Part shown: piece by piece, positions 1 to 10,977 of the stretch
How positions within the stretch are numbered: position 1 is the first letter of the stretch
Layout: every line of letters starts with the position of its first letter
Assembly (NCBI GenBank): GCA_031213475.1
Contig: JARUPZ010000014.1
Span: forward strand, 8,445,491 to 8,509,490
Direction of reading: 5' to 3'
From: Nereocystis luetkeana
Taxonomy: Eukaryota > Sar > Phaeophyceae > Laminariales > Laminariaceae
DNA: 64,000 nucleotides
Translations under genes and position numbers: made by a program
The notes under the pieces: generated by a model
Database searches by the model: none
Told to the model about the DNA's origin: nothing
The model's input: only the letters and a program-made list of their open reading frames with translations

Positions 1-145
1 CAACACCGAGAGGAGTTGACATGCACAACAACCATGCTTCACACGGGGGTCAACAACAAAAACATAGTGACAGACAAAGTAGCATCACTAGCAACAGAAC
101 GGAACAGCAGCAGGACAAACATAGCAGTAGTACCAGGGAAGCGGA

Positions 146-420
146 TGCACAACGGCAGCAGCAGCAGTAGCACAACCTTCACACCCGAGGCTTCCCCTGG
201 CACAACAGTCGGAGCAGGGGAACCCGGTTCGCATAAGGAGAAAAAGCAGAATAACATATCAGGCCGACGTACTCCGCGAGGGGTGCTGCATGAGCAGAAG
301 CAACTGCAACATCAGCTGCCCCCAGCAGCAGCAGCACAGCAGCAGCAGCAGCGCAGCGGTAGTAGCAGCAGCAGTAGCACATCACGCACGCGCGAGGCGG
401 CCCGCGGCACAGCAGTCAAG
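146..420 (+). repeat. CAG-rich simple-repeat tract
   Basis: Several interrupted (CAG)n/(AGC)n runs lie here, notably near 150-172, 322-353 and 361-380. The plus strand is open through them and would read as Gln/Ser/Ala-rich, but there is no codon bias, domain or splice context to prove a gene. A (CTG)n run at 909-926 is the same type. Either a polyQ exon or plain microsatellite. Confidence 0.7.
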
Positions 421-660
421 GCAGGGTAGCACGGTGGGGCACGAGGAGGAAAGTGGTGTTCCCGATGGGCTTGCTTTGTAGTTGGTGAATCTTGTCCCCA
501 CTAAAGTCGAGTTGAGGAACCGAGTCTCACCGAGTGCGTGCTCGTGCTCGTAGTATCGTTTCTTGCGTTAAACCTCGACAAGCGGCAAGCCCGAGAGCGT
601 GGCGTGCCATGGCTGCCGACTGACCGAGTGTGCTGTTGCTTGGTCTCTACGAAAACAATT

Positions 661-785
661 CAATACGTCAGCTGTGCGTAAGACCAGTTGAGTGGTCGAT
701 AATTGGTTCCTCACAGTCTCGAGGCCAAAGAGTTTGTTTGACGGCCTACCTTTGCCTCGTGAGGGTTCCCTTTTGGCCCTTCACG
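661..785 (-). repeat. Dispersed repeat R1, copy 1 (inverted)
   Basis: The reverse complement matches 2281-2482 and 3160-3280, sharing blocks such as GAGGCAAAGGTAGGCC and CAGCTGACGT in the same order. Homology resumes at 955-990 (GCCCAGGCGGGGCGCG), matching 2498-2525 inverted, so this copy has an insert containing the CTG run at 909-926. No coding capacity seen; the class of element is unknown. Confidence 0.65.
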
Positions 786-1718
786 CTCTCTTCTGATACA
801 TGTTTTAGGGCGAGCTACTCCGCGAAGGGGACCGAGTGAGCAGCAACAGCAGAACAATACAGCAACTGCACGTAGCAGCATCGACAGACCACGCGCGCCC
901 GAGGGCTGCTGCTGCTGCTGCTGCTACTATTGCCGCCGGACTTTATTCTTTGTTTTCGTGTACACGCTGGCACAGTGCCCAGGCGGGGCGCGAAAGAGTC
1001 ATCCCACGGTAGGGGTGCACCAGAAGTTCCTGAGCCCCTCACATTAGGAGCTCAATATCTCACCCGATACCATAATAGGAAGATTTTATTTTGCACCACC
1101 CGACCACCACTTTATTGCGTCGGTCCTAAAGCGAATACGCGAGTAAAATCTTCATCCTCACTACAGGTTCCTCACTTGGGGAACTCAATCGGTCAGAAAC
1201 CTTTGGCCCAAAAAGTAGAACCCCTACCGTGGGGTGACTCGAAAAGCATTCTAAAGGGTTTGCACGGGACGGCGCACGGATTTCACTTGTTTCGCCCTTC
1301 TTCACGGAACTAATTTGCACGAGTGCGGGACTTGAACAAACTCGGGATGGTATCGTGATCGCAAACATCTCCCCGGGATCAGTTTGGGAGGGAGCGGTCT
1401 TTTCAAAATTCCACGGAATCACGGGATCATCATGCAGCCCGCGGAATTCCGCGGTATGATTACAACGGGGAACATCCCCAGGAAAGCCCTGCAAATTCAA
1501 GTCCTTATTCGCAGTGGTTCGCGAGATACGACGGTCGGATGGTTTATCCATTTTTCGGCTGGCCGAGCTTGTACGTACGAGACGCTCGGCGTCCGTACTG
1601 TATATTCCATAGGCAGATAAATACAGAACCTTTATTACTTGTTGGGCAGCAGTCGATCGATTTTAATCGACAGTACGAAGCGCCGGCGACTAAGTTGGTG
1701 CAGCAAGCTCACAGCGGT

Positions 1719-1912
1719 ATGTTTGTTTCGATCTCCTCCCCCAAAAGGTTATAATATCGTATGCGGCGGGTTAGGAATCTCTGGAGGATACGATGAAGTG
1801 CATTCGTCATACCGGAACGTCGTGGGTGATAGTTGTTTGATGTATCATTCAGAGATTCCTAACCCGCCGAAAACTGTAATTTTGACCTTGTTTGGGGAGG
1901 ATATCGAAATCA
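1719..1912. mobile_element. Fold-back (palindromic) element
   Basis: Two arms face each other. The inner 20 bp at 1764-1783 is a perfect inverted match to 1850-1869. Outward of it the arms stay similar but imperfect (TCCTCCCC...AAGGT...ATAAT on the left against its complement on the right) for about 55 bp in all. The loop is about 66 nt and holds one copy of the AAGTGC...CGGAA...GTCGTGG motif that is tandemly repeated just downstream. No target duplication was identified. Best read as a small non-autonomous fold-back element. Confidence 0.6.
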
Positions 1913-1918
1913 AGAAAC

Positions 1919-2045
1919 GATGAAGTGCGTTGGCCGTTCCGGAAAGTCGTGGAGAGCAGATGTTAAGTGCGTTGGCCGTTTCGGGAAGTCGTGATAGTAA
2001 TTTATTATAAGGGCGTTGGTCGTTCCGGAAAGTCGTGGATACATA
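1919..2045 (+). repeat. Tandem repeat, about 40-bp unit
   Basis: Three imperfect units with core AAGTGCGTTGGCCGTTCCGG followed by AAAGTCGTGG start near 1919, 1958 and 2007. A fourth, more diverged unit (1791-1830) lies inside the neighbouring fold-back element, so the motif may have spread with it. Confidence 0.65.
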
Positions 2046-2280
2046 GTAATTTGGTGTACGAGTAGCACTCAGGAATTCCAAACCGGCCACAAATAAACGA
2101 TAATGAATAATATAATCTCTTGTGTGGAGAAGATTGAATTCAACAAAAATATTAAATTTTATTTTCAGGGAGGGTAAATTATCTCGCAAGCCCGAAATTG
2201 ACTGCAAACATCAGGCATCAGCCTGAAGGATACATGGGCATCCCAATTTTAACTTAGAGTATTTTCAAAGACTGTTTGAC

Positions 2281-2482
2281 AGGTGAAAGGTTAGCCTGAC
2301 GAGGCAAAGGTAGGCCGACATACGAAATACTTGGCCACGAGACCGTGGTAAATCACGCAGTGGGACGTAGCTTGCAAAATTGGTTATCGATCACTCTATT
2401 TGTCGAATTCAGTATCGACCACTTGACTGGTCCACGAAACTCAGTATTGACCACTCATTTGGTACAACTCACAGCTGACGTG
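2281..2482 (+). repeat. Dispersed repeat R1, copy 2
   Basis: Longest of three R1 copies. It carries an internal partial duplication (CAGTATCGACCACTTGACTGG then CAGTATTGACCACTCATTTGG). Similarity to copy 1 continues to about 2525. Confidence 0.65.
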
Positions 2483-3159
2483 TTTGAAATGTTTCTCGCG
2501 CCCCGTCTGGGCACTGCGCGAGCATGACAGAGGCCGTCTCTACAGCAGTATAGACACGACGAAAGGCGTAATCATACCCTCGGGGGTCAGCAACAAAACC
2601 TTTTGCAGGGTAAGCGTAACGCGCACCTACAGGCATATGTTATACATGTACTCGTTCATAAGTTCTTCTTCTTTCTTTCTTGGCAGTTCCACAATAATAC
2701 GAAACGCCTTCACACCACAATCTGGTCGCCTGGCGTGCACAGCAGCCGAAGAGGCTCGCGACGCTCATTTCACGACCATATGCTATCGCCTACGAATCTC
2801 AACGTTTTGGGGCAAAACTCGTGTTTTCACACATAAAATAGCCCGAATCGGAAATTCGACACATATTTCTGGAACGACCAACCCTCAACGCACAAGCAAC
2901 GGCGGAGCATAAGACCGGCCACCCCAGCCCATATCCCCCACACTCTTGCCGCCATGAGCCGTCGAAAGCCGCGGGGGGTGTGGCCTTTCCCGCTTCGACC
3001 AAGGAGAAGATATACAGTTTGGATGCTGGCATCTAGAACATAATACTTACACCGTCACGGGCGAGGATAGATGTCGACTGACGGCGCATCTGCCCCTTGG
3101 CGGCCAGCCGTCAACGACACCCCAGTGCCCAAAAATATCATATTTCAGAAGAAGTCCGG

Positions 3160-3280
3160 ACGGGCCAAAGGTAGGCCTGACGTGGTATAGATAGGTCATG
3201 AACCAAAATCTTTGACCACGAGTCTGTGAAAAATCGCATATCGACCGTTCTACTGGTCCTACTCTCAGCTGACGTACTCG
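3160..3280 (+). repeat. Dispersed repeat R1, copy 3
   Basis: Same order of conserved blocks as copies 1 and 2: GGGCCAAAGGTAGGCCTGACG, then TTTGACCACGAGTCTGTGAAAAATCGC, then CAGCTGACGTACTCG. No ends or target duplications could be fixed. Confidence 0.6.
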
Positions 3281-3459
3281 CACCCGACCAGGAAGCAGCC
3301 AGAGCACGGCATAAGCACCTTCGAGGCCGCCCGCGACACAGTCGGGGTTGGGGATCACGATGAGGCGGGGTCGTCCCGTCAGGTGAACTTCATCTCGCGC
3401 TAGCACGAACAACGCAAACAAATACGTCTAAGGGACGCTGAGGAGCGCTGAGAGTAGAG

Positions 3460-3611
3460 GGCCAACAATATCGTACCTATATCCCTTGATCGCAAAACCG
3501 TCATCTACGAGCGAGACGCCGGTTTGAGAGCCCTGCAGCTCCTACAGATCACCCCGGGCAGATTCAACGCATACGTCACATGGTGGCCATACCTGGCGCC
3601 TGTGGTATCTG
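3460..3611 (+). CDS. Candidate internal exon, unknown protein
   Basis: A stretch richer in G+C than its surroundings is bounded by an AG acceptor (3458-3459) and a strong donor, TCTG|GTGAGTGT. It reads one nucleotide, fifty codons and one nucleotide. The peptide has an even amino-acid mix (motifs DRKTVIYERDAGLRAL and YVTWWPYLAPVV). The YERD-type segment loosely recalls ABCG/PDR transporters, too weak to assign a function. No partner exon was found within 2 kb on either side, so this could be a gene relic or chance. Confidence 0.3.
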
Positions 3612-5429
3612 GTGAGTGTGCCCAGCCACCTCCCTTCTGTCCTCGGCTATCTCCGTGAGGAGTGGGAAGTAGGTCACAATTCAACCAACGGGTCTTGGCT
3701 TGGACACCCGTGACTCAGATATCAAAACAAACGTTTGACCCTTTCGGCCAACACAAAAACAAGTACTTGATGCATTTGAAAAAAACGTTATTCGTCTTTT
3801 TTAAAAGCGGCAATACTATTCCTGGTACATACCGCCGCGTCATGACTCCTTGCCGACTAGGGCATGTCTCTAGTTCTGATGATCAGACCATCTCCCGACC
3901 AACGTAAAGCTTGTTCGCGTTTGTCTCTATGAAGTGCTCGGGGTCGTGGAACAGCGAAGGAAGACATGAATTTCGTTGCTTGCAACCCGAAACAAATTTG
4001 CTATCTGCAAAAATTTCAAGTATTGCAGGGGTCCTGTTTGGTATATTCATTTGGCGACGCAGAATCGAATCAGACGCTCAGGTAGGTTCACCTACTCGCG
4101 CTCGGCGTTGTGGTCGGCAATCTAAGGTAAACAAAGTATGAGCAGCCTGGGAAACCTACATTCAAAAAAATAGTTTTTGAGTTCGTAGCAGAGGCATGCG
4201 GAGTCATTCTTCAGTAGTACGAGGCATTTTTCGTGAGGAACGATAGGCCGGGTCGATCCGGTGCCCGACTCAAACATGTTGCCCATTTCCAGTGCTTTCT
4301 AACACTGCCACGAGGGAGATTGTCTGAGCAATGGACACGGGGAAATATCGTCCGACGTTAGATCCAAGCGAGAAATGCCGCGTAGTGTAATCCAAAAGTT
4401 GAAACTTGAAAGAAGGCAGCATTATCCTGTTAACGACCAACGAGGCGAGTGACGGCATGCGAACTGCCTGCAGCTCTGCGGCTTTACGCAGACTTGTGTC
4501 GCCGGCACAGGTTAGGTGGCTATCGTTGCAGGGATATATATGTTAGATGGCTGACGCAGCCCAGCCCCTAACCTACACACAGGGTAGCATTAACGACGAT
4601 ACAGCCAGTGAAGGAATCACGGAAGTCGGCACCTGGTTGCTACTCGTGATGTTCAGAGGGAAATGAAGATGGGAACTGGGTTTCGAGGTCCTTGACTTCC
4701 ATACAGCCGCCGCGGGCCGTGGACTCGGTACAAGCGCCCACGCTGAGGCATCTCCGATAGCCCAGGGGTTCGGTATCGATGCATTTTGCCTCGCAGACGG
4801 TCGACAGCTCGGAACAAACTTATTATAATATGTAGCCTGCGTCCGTTTCGTGAAACACGCTAAGTCGAGTCCAACAACGCCTCAGATGGATAAGAAACTC
4901 GAAATCTAGAACTTGAACACTTTTCAGCACACGTCTCACGACTTTGCTTTGTTCGGACAACGGTAGCCACGAAACGGGATATCGGGGTATGTGTACGTCA
5001 TTATCGGGCATCAAAGGAGATCCGTCACCAAACTCTCCTTGGAACTACTGCGTCCATTGATTGGTCCAATGGTCCCTTCACCCGCAGATGGCCACGCCAG
5101 GGTGCACCGTTGTATCGAGTCTCAACTACAAGAAGTACTTTCTCTTTAAATCACCTCAGACTTGAAATCAATGTCATGTCTGGGTCGTCCATATATATGG
5201 CGTCTCCCCGCTATGAGGCGCCTGACCAAGACTGCCATGGTGCCTCGTAGAGGGAGGACACAGGGATGTCCACGCTAGCCAGGGCACTTTTCTTCTTGGT
5301 AAAGTTATTATTGTTGCTTATGTCCTGGAGGGCTCAATTAGGGTACAGGAGCAGAGGGCGACAAAGAGCGGAAGAGTCGAGTGCCAGACTGTCCCCTGTA
5401 CCATGTCTCTTCATACATGTACAGTCAAC
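3612..5429. other. No gene recognised
   Basis: Short open frames only (for example 4270-4458 minus and 4823-5014 minus), without recognisable domains, convincing splice-site pairs or repeats that I could match elsewhere in the window. Confidence 0.5.
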
Positions 5430-5560
5430 TAGACGTTTCCATCACTAGCACGTCACGTGCCCTCATACTCGTAGTACGTAACTGCCTGTCTCCTCATACT
5501 GATACAATCTTAGACGTTTCCGTTAGTAACACGTCATGTGCTCTCGTACTGGCACGTATT
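5430..5560 (+). repeat. Imperfect direct duplication, 81-bp period
   Basis: TAGACGTTTCCATCACTAGC... at 5430-5480 recurs as TAGACGTTTCCGTTAGTAAC... at 5511-5560; both continue ACGTCAYGTGCYCTCRTACT. Looks like an old tandem duplication. Confidence 0.65.
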
Positions 5561-5565
5561 ACACC

Positions 5566-7985
5566 GCCTTATGTCTACTGGTACGTGATACCACCACAAA
5601 ACTATACAAGGCATGATACACATCATACGGCGTCTCTTCTTCCTGTTAGTCTTGTTATGTGGTACTGCTCAATACAAAAAGAATGTAACTTGGATTCACA
5701 CGTGTTCGTCCCTGCACATTGCAGCACACGGCATACACTGTTTTGTATTACTAGACTCTGGTTTGGTCCGTGGTGCTCGTTTGCAGATACATGCCAACCC
5801 ACCAGGACAAGCTGCCAGGTTTCACGCCTTGTTTTTGATAGCATCGTGGGGGTCAGTGACGTTTTTTGCTACCCCCTTCTGAGAAAAATATTTATGATAT
5901 CTCGGAGGTTCCCTGAACTCCGAGACACTTGCGGGCCCACATGGCGACGGTCAGAAGCTTGGTTTACTTGCCTGCTAAAAGGGCGGTGTCGAGGATGTTC
6001 ACATGGTTGAAGCGAAATTGCTTCAGGTTATCATGGAGACGCCTCAAACGATGCTTAATGATACGGTATATGGGGCGAAGTATACCATCTTATGACGTAC
6101 GTGCAGACTACCGACTCACAAGCCCATCAAGGTCAACCCTGTCAACTTCACAACAACTAAACTGCGCAACACACGTTTCACTAATCAATAGCTTACACCT
6201 ACCACAGCAAATAAATGCCGGTGTTCAGAAAGGGAGAGTTTACAAACTGTTCGACTCTATGATTCAAGACCACTCCATCCCAACCCGCTCAGACCCAGCT
6301 AACCCTTCGGAAACAACTTAGTCGTAAACACAGTGCGATTTAACCATAGTGCCGAACGAACCATAGTTCGTCAGGAAATGCAATACCGTTCGGTCATCTG
6401 CGACTTCTTTTTTCCCCCGTTCGTGTCGACCCGATTGCGGACAATCCGCAGTGGCTACCAAGTTCCACACAGCCACCAAATCCTTTGGTGTCTCTAGGCA
6501 TTATCTGCGTCATAGCACCAAACTGCTTTGCTTGGCCATGGATGCCGTCGTGCAACAACAGGTAGCCCTCTCATTCCCAGTGAGAGGTAGTATTGATGGT
6601 GGTCAATCGTACCTGACGCCTGTTGCGTATCACTCGAGTACGAGTAGAGAGTGGCGTAACATGTGTATATGTCGACACCTGTTCTAGGCCAGAGATATCT
6701 CGGCGTGTTTGTCTCGAACATATTATACGTACGTATTACGAGTGCTTTCATGTTCTCTCCGCCTAGGGTTCCGATATTTTCGTGTGTTTTTATTGGTGGG
6801 CATCCCCTGATATAAGAACCGCACATATGTTGACGTGTCTTCGTGTATTTGTTAGTCATACAAATAAATGAAAGAAGACGAATAAACACGATGACTGACA
6901 TCTGGATTCCAATATTCGTACGGGTCCAATGCGGGGATGGTAGGGGAACCTCCCCGAGTTTAAAAAGGCTCTGATCGAGCTCAGGTTTCCAGGCTAGGGT
7001 ACCATAGGGGTCGGGATGACGGATCCGTTTGCAGATTTTGCAGTATATCAACGTGCCGGAGTAAATTCGGTCTACGAATGTCAGAAACACCCCGTCTCCC
7101 CCCATCATACACCCCGCGAATTCCGTTGAGCGCCAACGCTTTTAGGGATAGGTACGTTTGGTGTGGGGATCACAAGTTCGTCGCTTACCGCAGTCGAGAT
7201 AAAGCCACACAACAACGGCCTTTCCTTCCGGAGTTTCAAGTTTTATTAAGTATTCCAACGGATTTTCCACTGCGTTTTCTGTTCTGATCAAACGCCGGAA
7301 TGGGGGCACCGCCCCGAACCGGCCAAGCGGAATCGATTTGTTTCTGAGGTTTTCTTCTTTCGGGAAAGTTATGAGTGATCAATGTTGAAGATTATTCTGC
7401 ACATTGTCGGATGGCAAGAGAAGCCATAACTGGAAAGGAGACCGAAAGATGCAGGCTTGCGAATGCGGCCAAAATGAAATCAATTGGCGCAACCCGGCGC
7501 GTAGTTTGTTGAGTTCAACTATCGAACCCTTTCGTTGGAGTTGTGCATCGATTCAAAAGAAGAAGAAAAAATAAACACGCTTGAACTTCTCACGGTGGTA
7601 AGGAAGAGAAAAAGTACCGTAACGGCGGAAACTGCCTTAGAGGGTAAAAACGGGTTGGTAGCCTACTAGTGGCGGTGGAATTGACGCGAGGCGGCAGTTG
7701 GTATGCAGTAGGCCGTGTGCGTTCGACGGAAACAACAACCGAAACCCCGCCACGGTCAAATCACATTACGGAAACCTCAACAGCCCGGCGGGCGGAATCC
7801 CCTCCAGACAAAATTGAGGACAAAAACATACCCACACATAACCCATATATACCCGCTTGTATAGATCCCACGTCCGTCGGAATAGTGCATATGTCACGAC
7901 CAGAACAGACAGGCATTCAGGCGAACAGACGATAGAGTAGTCGAAGTACATACATTAGAAACAGAGCAGTCAAATGCGACGTGCA
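5566..7985. other. No gene recognised
   Basis: Only short frames of unremarkable composition. Longest is 6494-7108 minus (204 codons), which has no recognisable motif and no supporting codon bias. No repeats matched elsewhere in the window. Confidence 0.45.
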
Positions 7986-8071
7986 TTCGCTTCTTTATTC
8001 CCGCCATGACCTAACAGTAGAAACCTTTCGTTCGCTTTTCCACCACGCAACGTGTTTACCAAAACTCACAG

Positions 8072-8101
8072 AAATGGAGCCACCGTCACCTTCTCCTTCA
8101 G
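8072..8101 (+). CDS. Mini-exon 1 (Pro/Ser-rich), intact splice sites
   Basis: Acceptor ACTCACAG| and donor TTCAG|GTAAGG bound 30 nt. In phase 1-1 it encodes a peptide ending PPSPSPS, with the last codon split after its first base. Phase-1 symmetry means copies can be added without changing frame. It is the more distant of the two units keeping both canonical splice sites. Likely part of a secreted, mucin-like linker; that role is inferred from composition only. Confidence 0.45.
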
Positions 8102-9247
8102 GTAAGGCGTTCCGACTACTATGAATATCTATGCTAGCGCCGATGCAACGAGCAATTTTGCAGATCGAACAATGCAATGCCATTTTGTTTGAGACGATAG
8201 ACATTATGCTTGCGGTATCGATCCCGTATTTTCGCCGAATAATTTCGGTGGGGAGCACGTGTAGTGTGTTGTTCTTGAAGTGAGGACATTTATTTATGCG
8301 GGACGCGCAACGCCGACTCGTCTGTTAGGCAAGCAGAAGAATGTTGTTCGCGTGCTCACTTGTGAACTGTATGTTAAGCGATAAAAAGTACCTAAGCGGA
8401 GATGTAAGAAGAAACACCGCGAACTTTCCGTCAGCTGGGGAGCTCTGAAGAGGGCGCGTGCTGTCCATCGTTTTTTGTATGAATATGAACGGGCGTTCGT
8501 TGACCTATTATTGCGTTGTGTTTAATTTGAAGACCAAAGTTATACGTTTAACTCCCTGGTACTGTACGACTCAAGGAATAACTTTGTTTTATAGAAATAC
8601 GAATTAGTACCCTTCTGGTTCAATTTAAGCCTTCAGGAGACGCTGGCACGCCCAGGAAGACGTCGTCAAGTACCCGCGCGCAGGCGTTAAGGCAACATAT
8701 ACATACGGCTTGGAATTGGAGTAGGGGATTTGCAACCAAGATCCAAAGTTCGTGATTGTGGAGTGGTTGAGTCGAATGTATAAGAACCCTGAGCTTTTTT
8801 GCCCACTTTTGCACTTTTTGGGCGCAATACCTTACTACCCGTCATGCTAACGTAGCTTTTCGCCCAGCAGCGTTTTCGACGACGACGGTCAAAAATATGT
8901 ATCATCCGCCTGGAGAATCGCAATCGTCTAGTGAAGATCATTTCTTCCTCGGTGATGCAGTCATGCTGTGCCCCTTCTTGCGTGAAATGAAACATTTGAA
9001 CGTTACGCGAGATTTTTGTGCTACTCGCTCGCAACTTCGAACACACGAGAATTCCTAGTGAGGCGTTTTACGCTGCCTACGACTGCCGTTTGGCGCACGC
9101 GACGACCTCACAGATCGCATCATGAGCATTCCTCAGCTTCGCGGGCTGTAGTTTCCTGTAAAGAGTTGTCCGCGAGTAAAGTGCAAGCGTTCAGTTGGTG
9201 CACCCCAATGTTTGACCAATGTCGACCACTGGAGCACCTCGTAGCCG

Positions 9248-9518
9248 ACAAATCCCCGTCGCTCTCCGGTGAGCGCGAACCAGCCGAAGTTCCAAACGCA
9301 GCGTGTTTAGACGGAGATGTTTTTTCTGTTCCTATAAACATCTATTTGGGGTGTGGGCTTCTGTAGAAAGCCTACGGGGGACCAATCTCGAGGGAAACAC
9401 AAGCGGCTGTGATGAGTCTCTAACAAGTCGCCGTCGCTTTCTGGTAGCACGAACCAGCCGAAGTTCTTGACGCAGTGCGTTAAGATAGAGATGTTTTTTT
9501 GTTCCTATAAAACATCTA
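9248..9518 (+). repeat. Direct duplication inside the mini-exon region
   Basis: 9248-9343 and 9422-9518 are imperfect copies sharing CCGTCGCT, CGAACCAGCCGAAGTTC, ACGCAG.G.GTT and AGATGTTTTTT...GTTCCTATAAA.CATCTA. The end of each can fold on itself (AGATGTTT/AAACATCT). Both lie in what would be intron between mini-exons 1 and 2. Confidence 0.7.
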
Positions 9519-9582
9519 GAAAAAAGAGTGACCGGGAACCCGGGGACCAGCGGTAGACGCGATGTGTTCACTCAACCGACAG

Positions 9583-9612
9583 AAACGCCACAACTTTCAT
9601 CTTCTCCTTCAG
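9583..9612 (+). CDS. Mini-exon 2, donor decayed
   Basis: Aligned with its siblings, the acceptor is CAACCGACAG| but the donor reads CTTCAG|GGAAAA, so GT has become GG. The frame remains open and encodes an ETPQLSSSPS-type peptide in phase 1-1. Probably no longer spliced as a normal exon, or read with an alternative site. Confidence 0.35.
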
Positions 9613-9844
9613 GGAAAACGTTCTGCATGCTATGAACCCCTATGCTAGAGTGCAAATGAAACGAGCAGAATATATACACAGGAAGAGATGAATTCAAATA
9701 AATATGTTCTGACTCGAATAAATGCGCCGAAAACAATTCAGTCAAATGTAACGCGTACTCATTTTATATTGCCGCCATTTATCTAACGTAAGGATCTATT
9801 GTTTTACCCGTTGCACAACGCGATGTGTTTACCCGAACCGACAG

Positions 9845-9877
9845 GCACGCCACCTCCGACAACACCTGCTCCTTCAG
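9845..9877 (+). CDS. Mini-exon 3 (Pro/Thr-rich), intact splice sites
   Basis: Acceptor ACCGACAG| and donor CCTTCAG|GTAAGACAT bound 33 nt in phase 1-1, encoding a GTPPPTTPAPS-type peptide. It is one codon longer than mini-exons 1, 2 and 4. Its donor phase fits directly onto the phase-1 acceptor of the terminal exon at 10978. Confidence 0.45.
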
Positions 9878-10181
9878 GTAAGACATTCCGACCGCTTTGA
9901 ATGCCGATGGTAGTGCGAATGTGACGAGCAGAACAGACAGATAGACAGGCAAAAAAAAAGTCAATGAAAGTCAAAAGAATCGTGGAAATCGGTCAATTAC
10001 AGCGCGCGCAATCAACAGTGCAGACCGGCGAAAGACAGTACACAGACAGGCAAGTAGACAGACAAAAACTACTTGGGCATAAATATGACGTACATTGTAT
10101 TCTACCCGCGTCATGGTCAACCATTCTGTAGGAACTTTCACTTTCCCCTTGCCCGACGCGATGTGTCCACCCAACCGACAG

Positions 10182-10211
10182 AAACGCCACCAGTTACGTT
10201 TTCTTCTCCAG
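10182..10211 (+). CDS. Mini-exon 4, donor decayed
   Basis: Acceptor CAACCGACAG| is kept, but the donor position reads CTCCAG|CAAATA in place of GTAAG. Encodes an ETPPVTFSSP-type peptide in phase 1-1. Probably a decaying unit of the array. Confidence 0.3.
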
Positions 10212-10425
10212 CAAATATGTTCTGCCTGCCATGATCACCTGTGCTAGTGCCGACGTACCAAGCTGAACACAGAGGTAGACAGGCATACAACTGAATAAAC
10301 AAAAGACTCGAATGAACACATCGAAAACAGTACAGTCAAACGGAACGTGTATTGCTGATGTATCCCCGCCATGGCCTAGCATCAAGAGCTTTTTTCTCCC
10401 ACCCTTGCATGGGGAAAACCAACTG

Positions 10426-10453
10426 CAATGCCACAACCTACACCTGCGTCCAG
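10426..10453 (+). pseudogene. Mini-exon 5, acceptor decayed
   Basis: The donor CGTCCAG|GTAAGACG is intact, but the acceptor position reads ACTG where siblings have ACAG, and the length (28 nt) breaks the phase-1 symmetry. Still Pro/Thr-rich if translated. Regarded as a relic. Confidence 0.35.
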
Positions 10454-10977
10454 GTAAGACGTTTCCGCTACAATGAATGCCTATTATGTTAGTGCATAAA
10501 TAACGAACATAAACCAAATCGAACGATACAGCGCGGCGTACGGTAGGCCCTAGTGGTGTTGAGACGTTGGACACGATGTTTGCGATATAAGACCCATCCG
10601 CTAATATCGCTGTTTGTTCGAGGTATGGAGCACCTGTGCTGTTCGTGAACTGAGGGCAGAAATCCGTTACGTAGCCAACTAAATCAGCTGGCCTGTGAGC
10701 AGCATAATAGCATTCAACTCATCGGCCGAGAGTACTTTGTTCAGCGACACAAGCTCCGTATTTCAGCGATATCCTCGCTTGATCGTCATTAAGGCGTGCT
10801 CATTGCGGCATGAAACACGACCCTCGAAAAACATTGTAGATACTGCTAAACGCTTGAACGGCAGCATTAGCAACACCTTCTGCAGCCGGGTGACCCTGTC
10901 ACCTCGAAACATCGATCTTGTTTTGGTTTTAACAACCTACCCGCGTATTTCCCGACGCGCATGACAAAAACCCGCAG

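Larger units (their letters stand above)
7986..10520 (+). repeat. Array of exon-intron repeat units (Pro/Thr-rich mini-exons)
   Basis: Five related units centre on 8072, 9583, 9845, 10182 and 10426. Each has a pyrimidine-bearing leader ending GATGTGTTTACCC.ACCGACAG, a 28-33 nt Pro/Thr/Ser-rich mini-exon, then a conserved intron start (GTAAG.CGTTCCG....TATGAATGCC). Downstream intron blocks such as ACGAGCAGAACAGACAG are also shared. The duplicated unit is therefore exon plus flanking intron, not exon alone. The last four units are 250-340 bp apart. The array leads into the root-cap-like exon at 10978. Confidence 0.6.
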
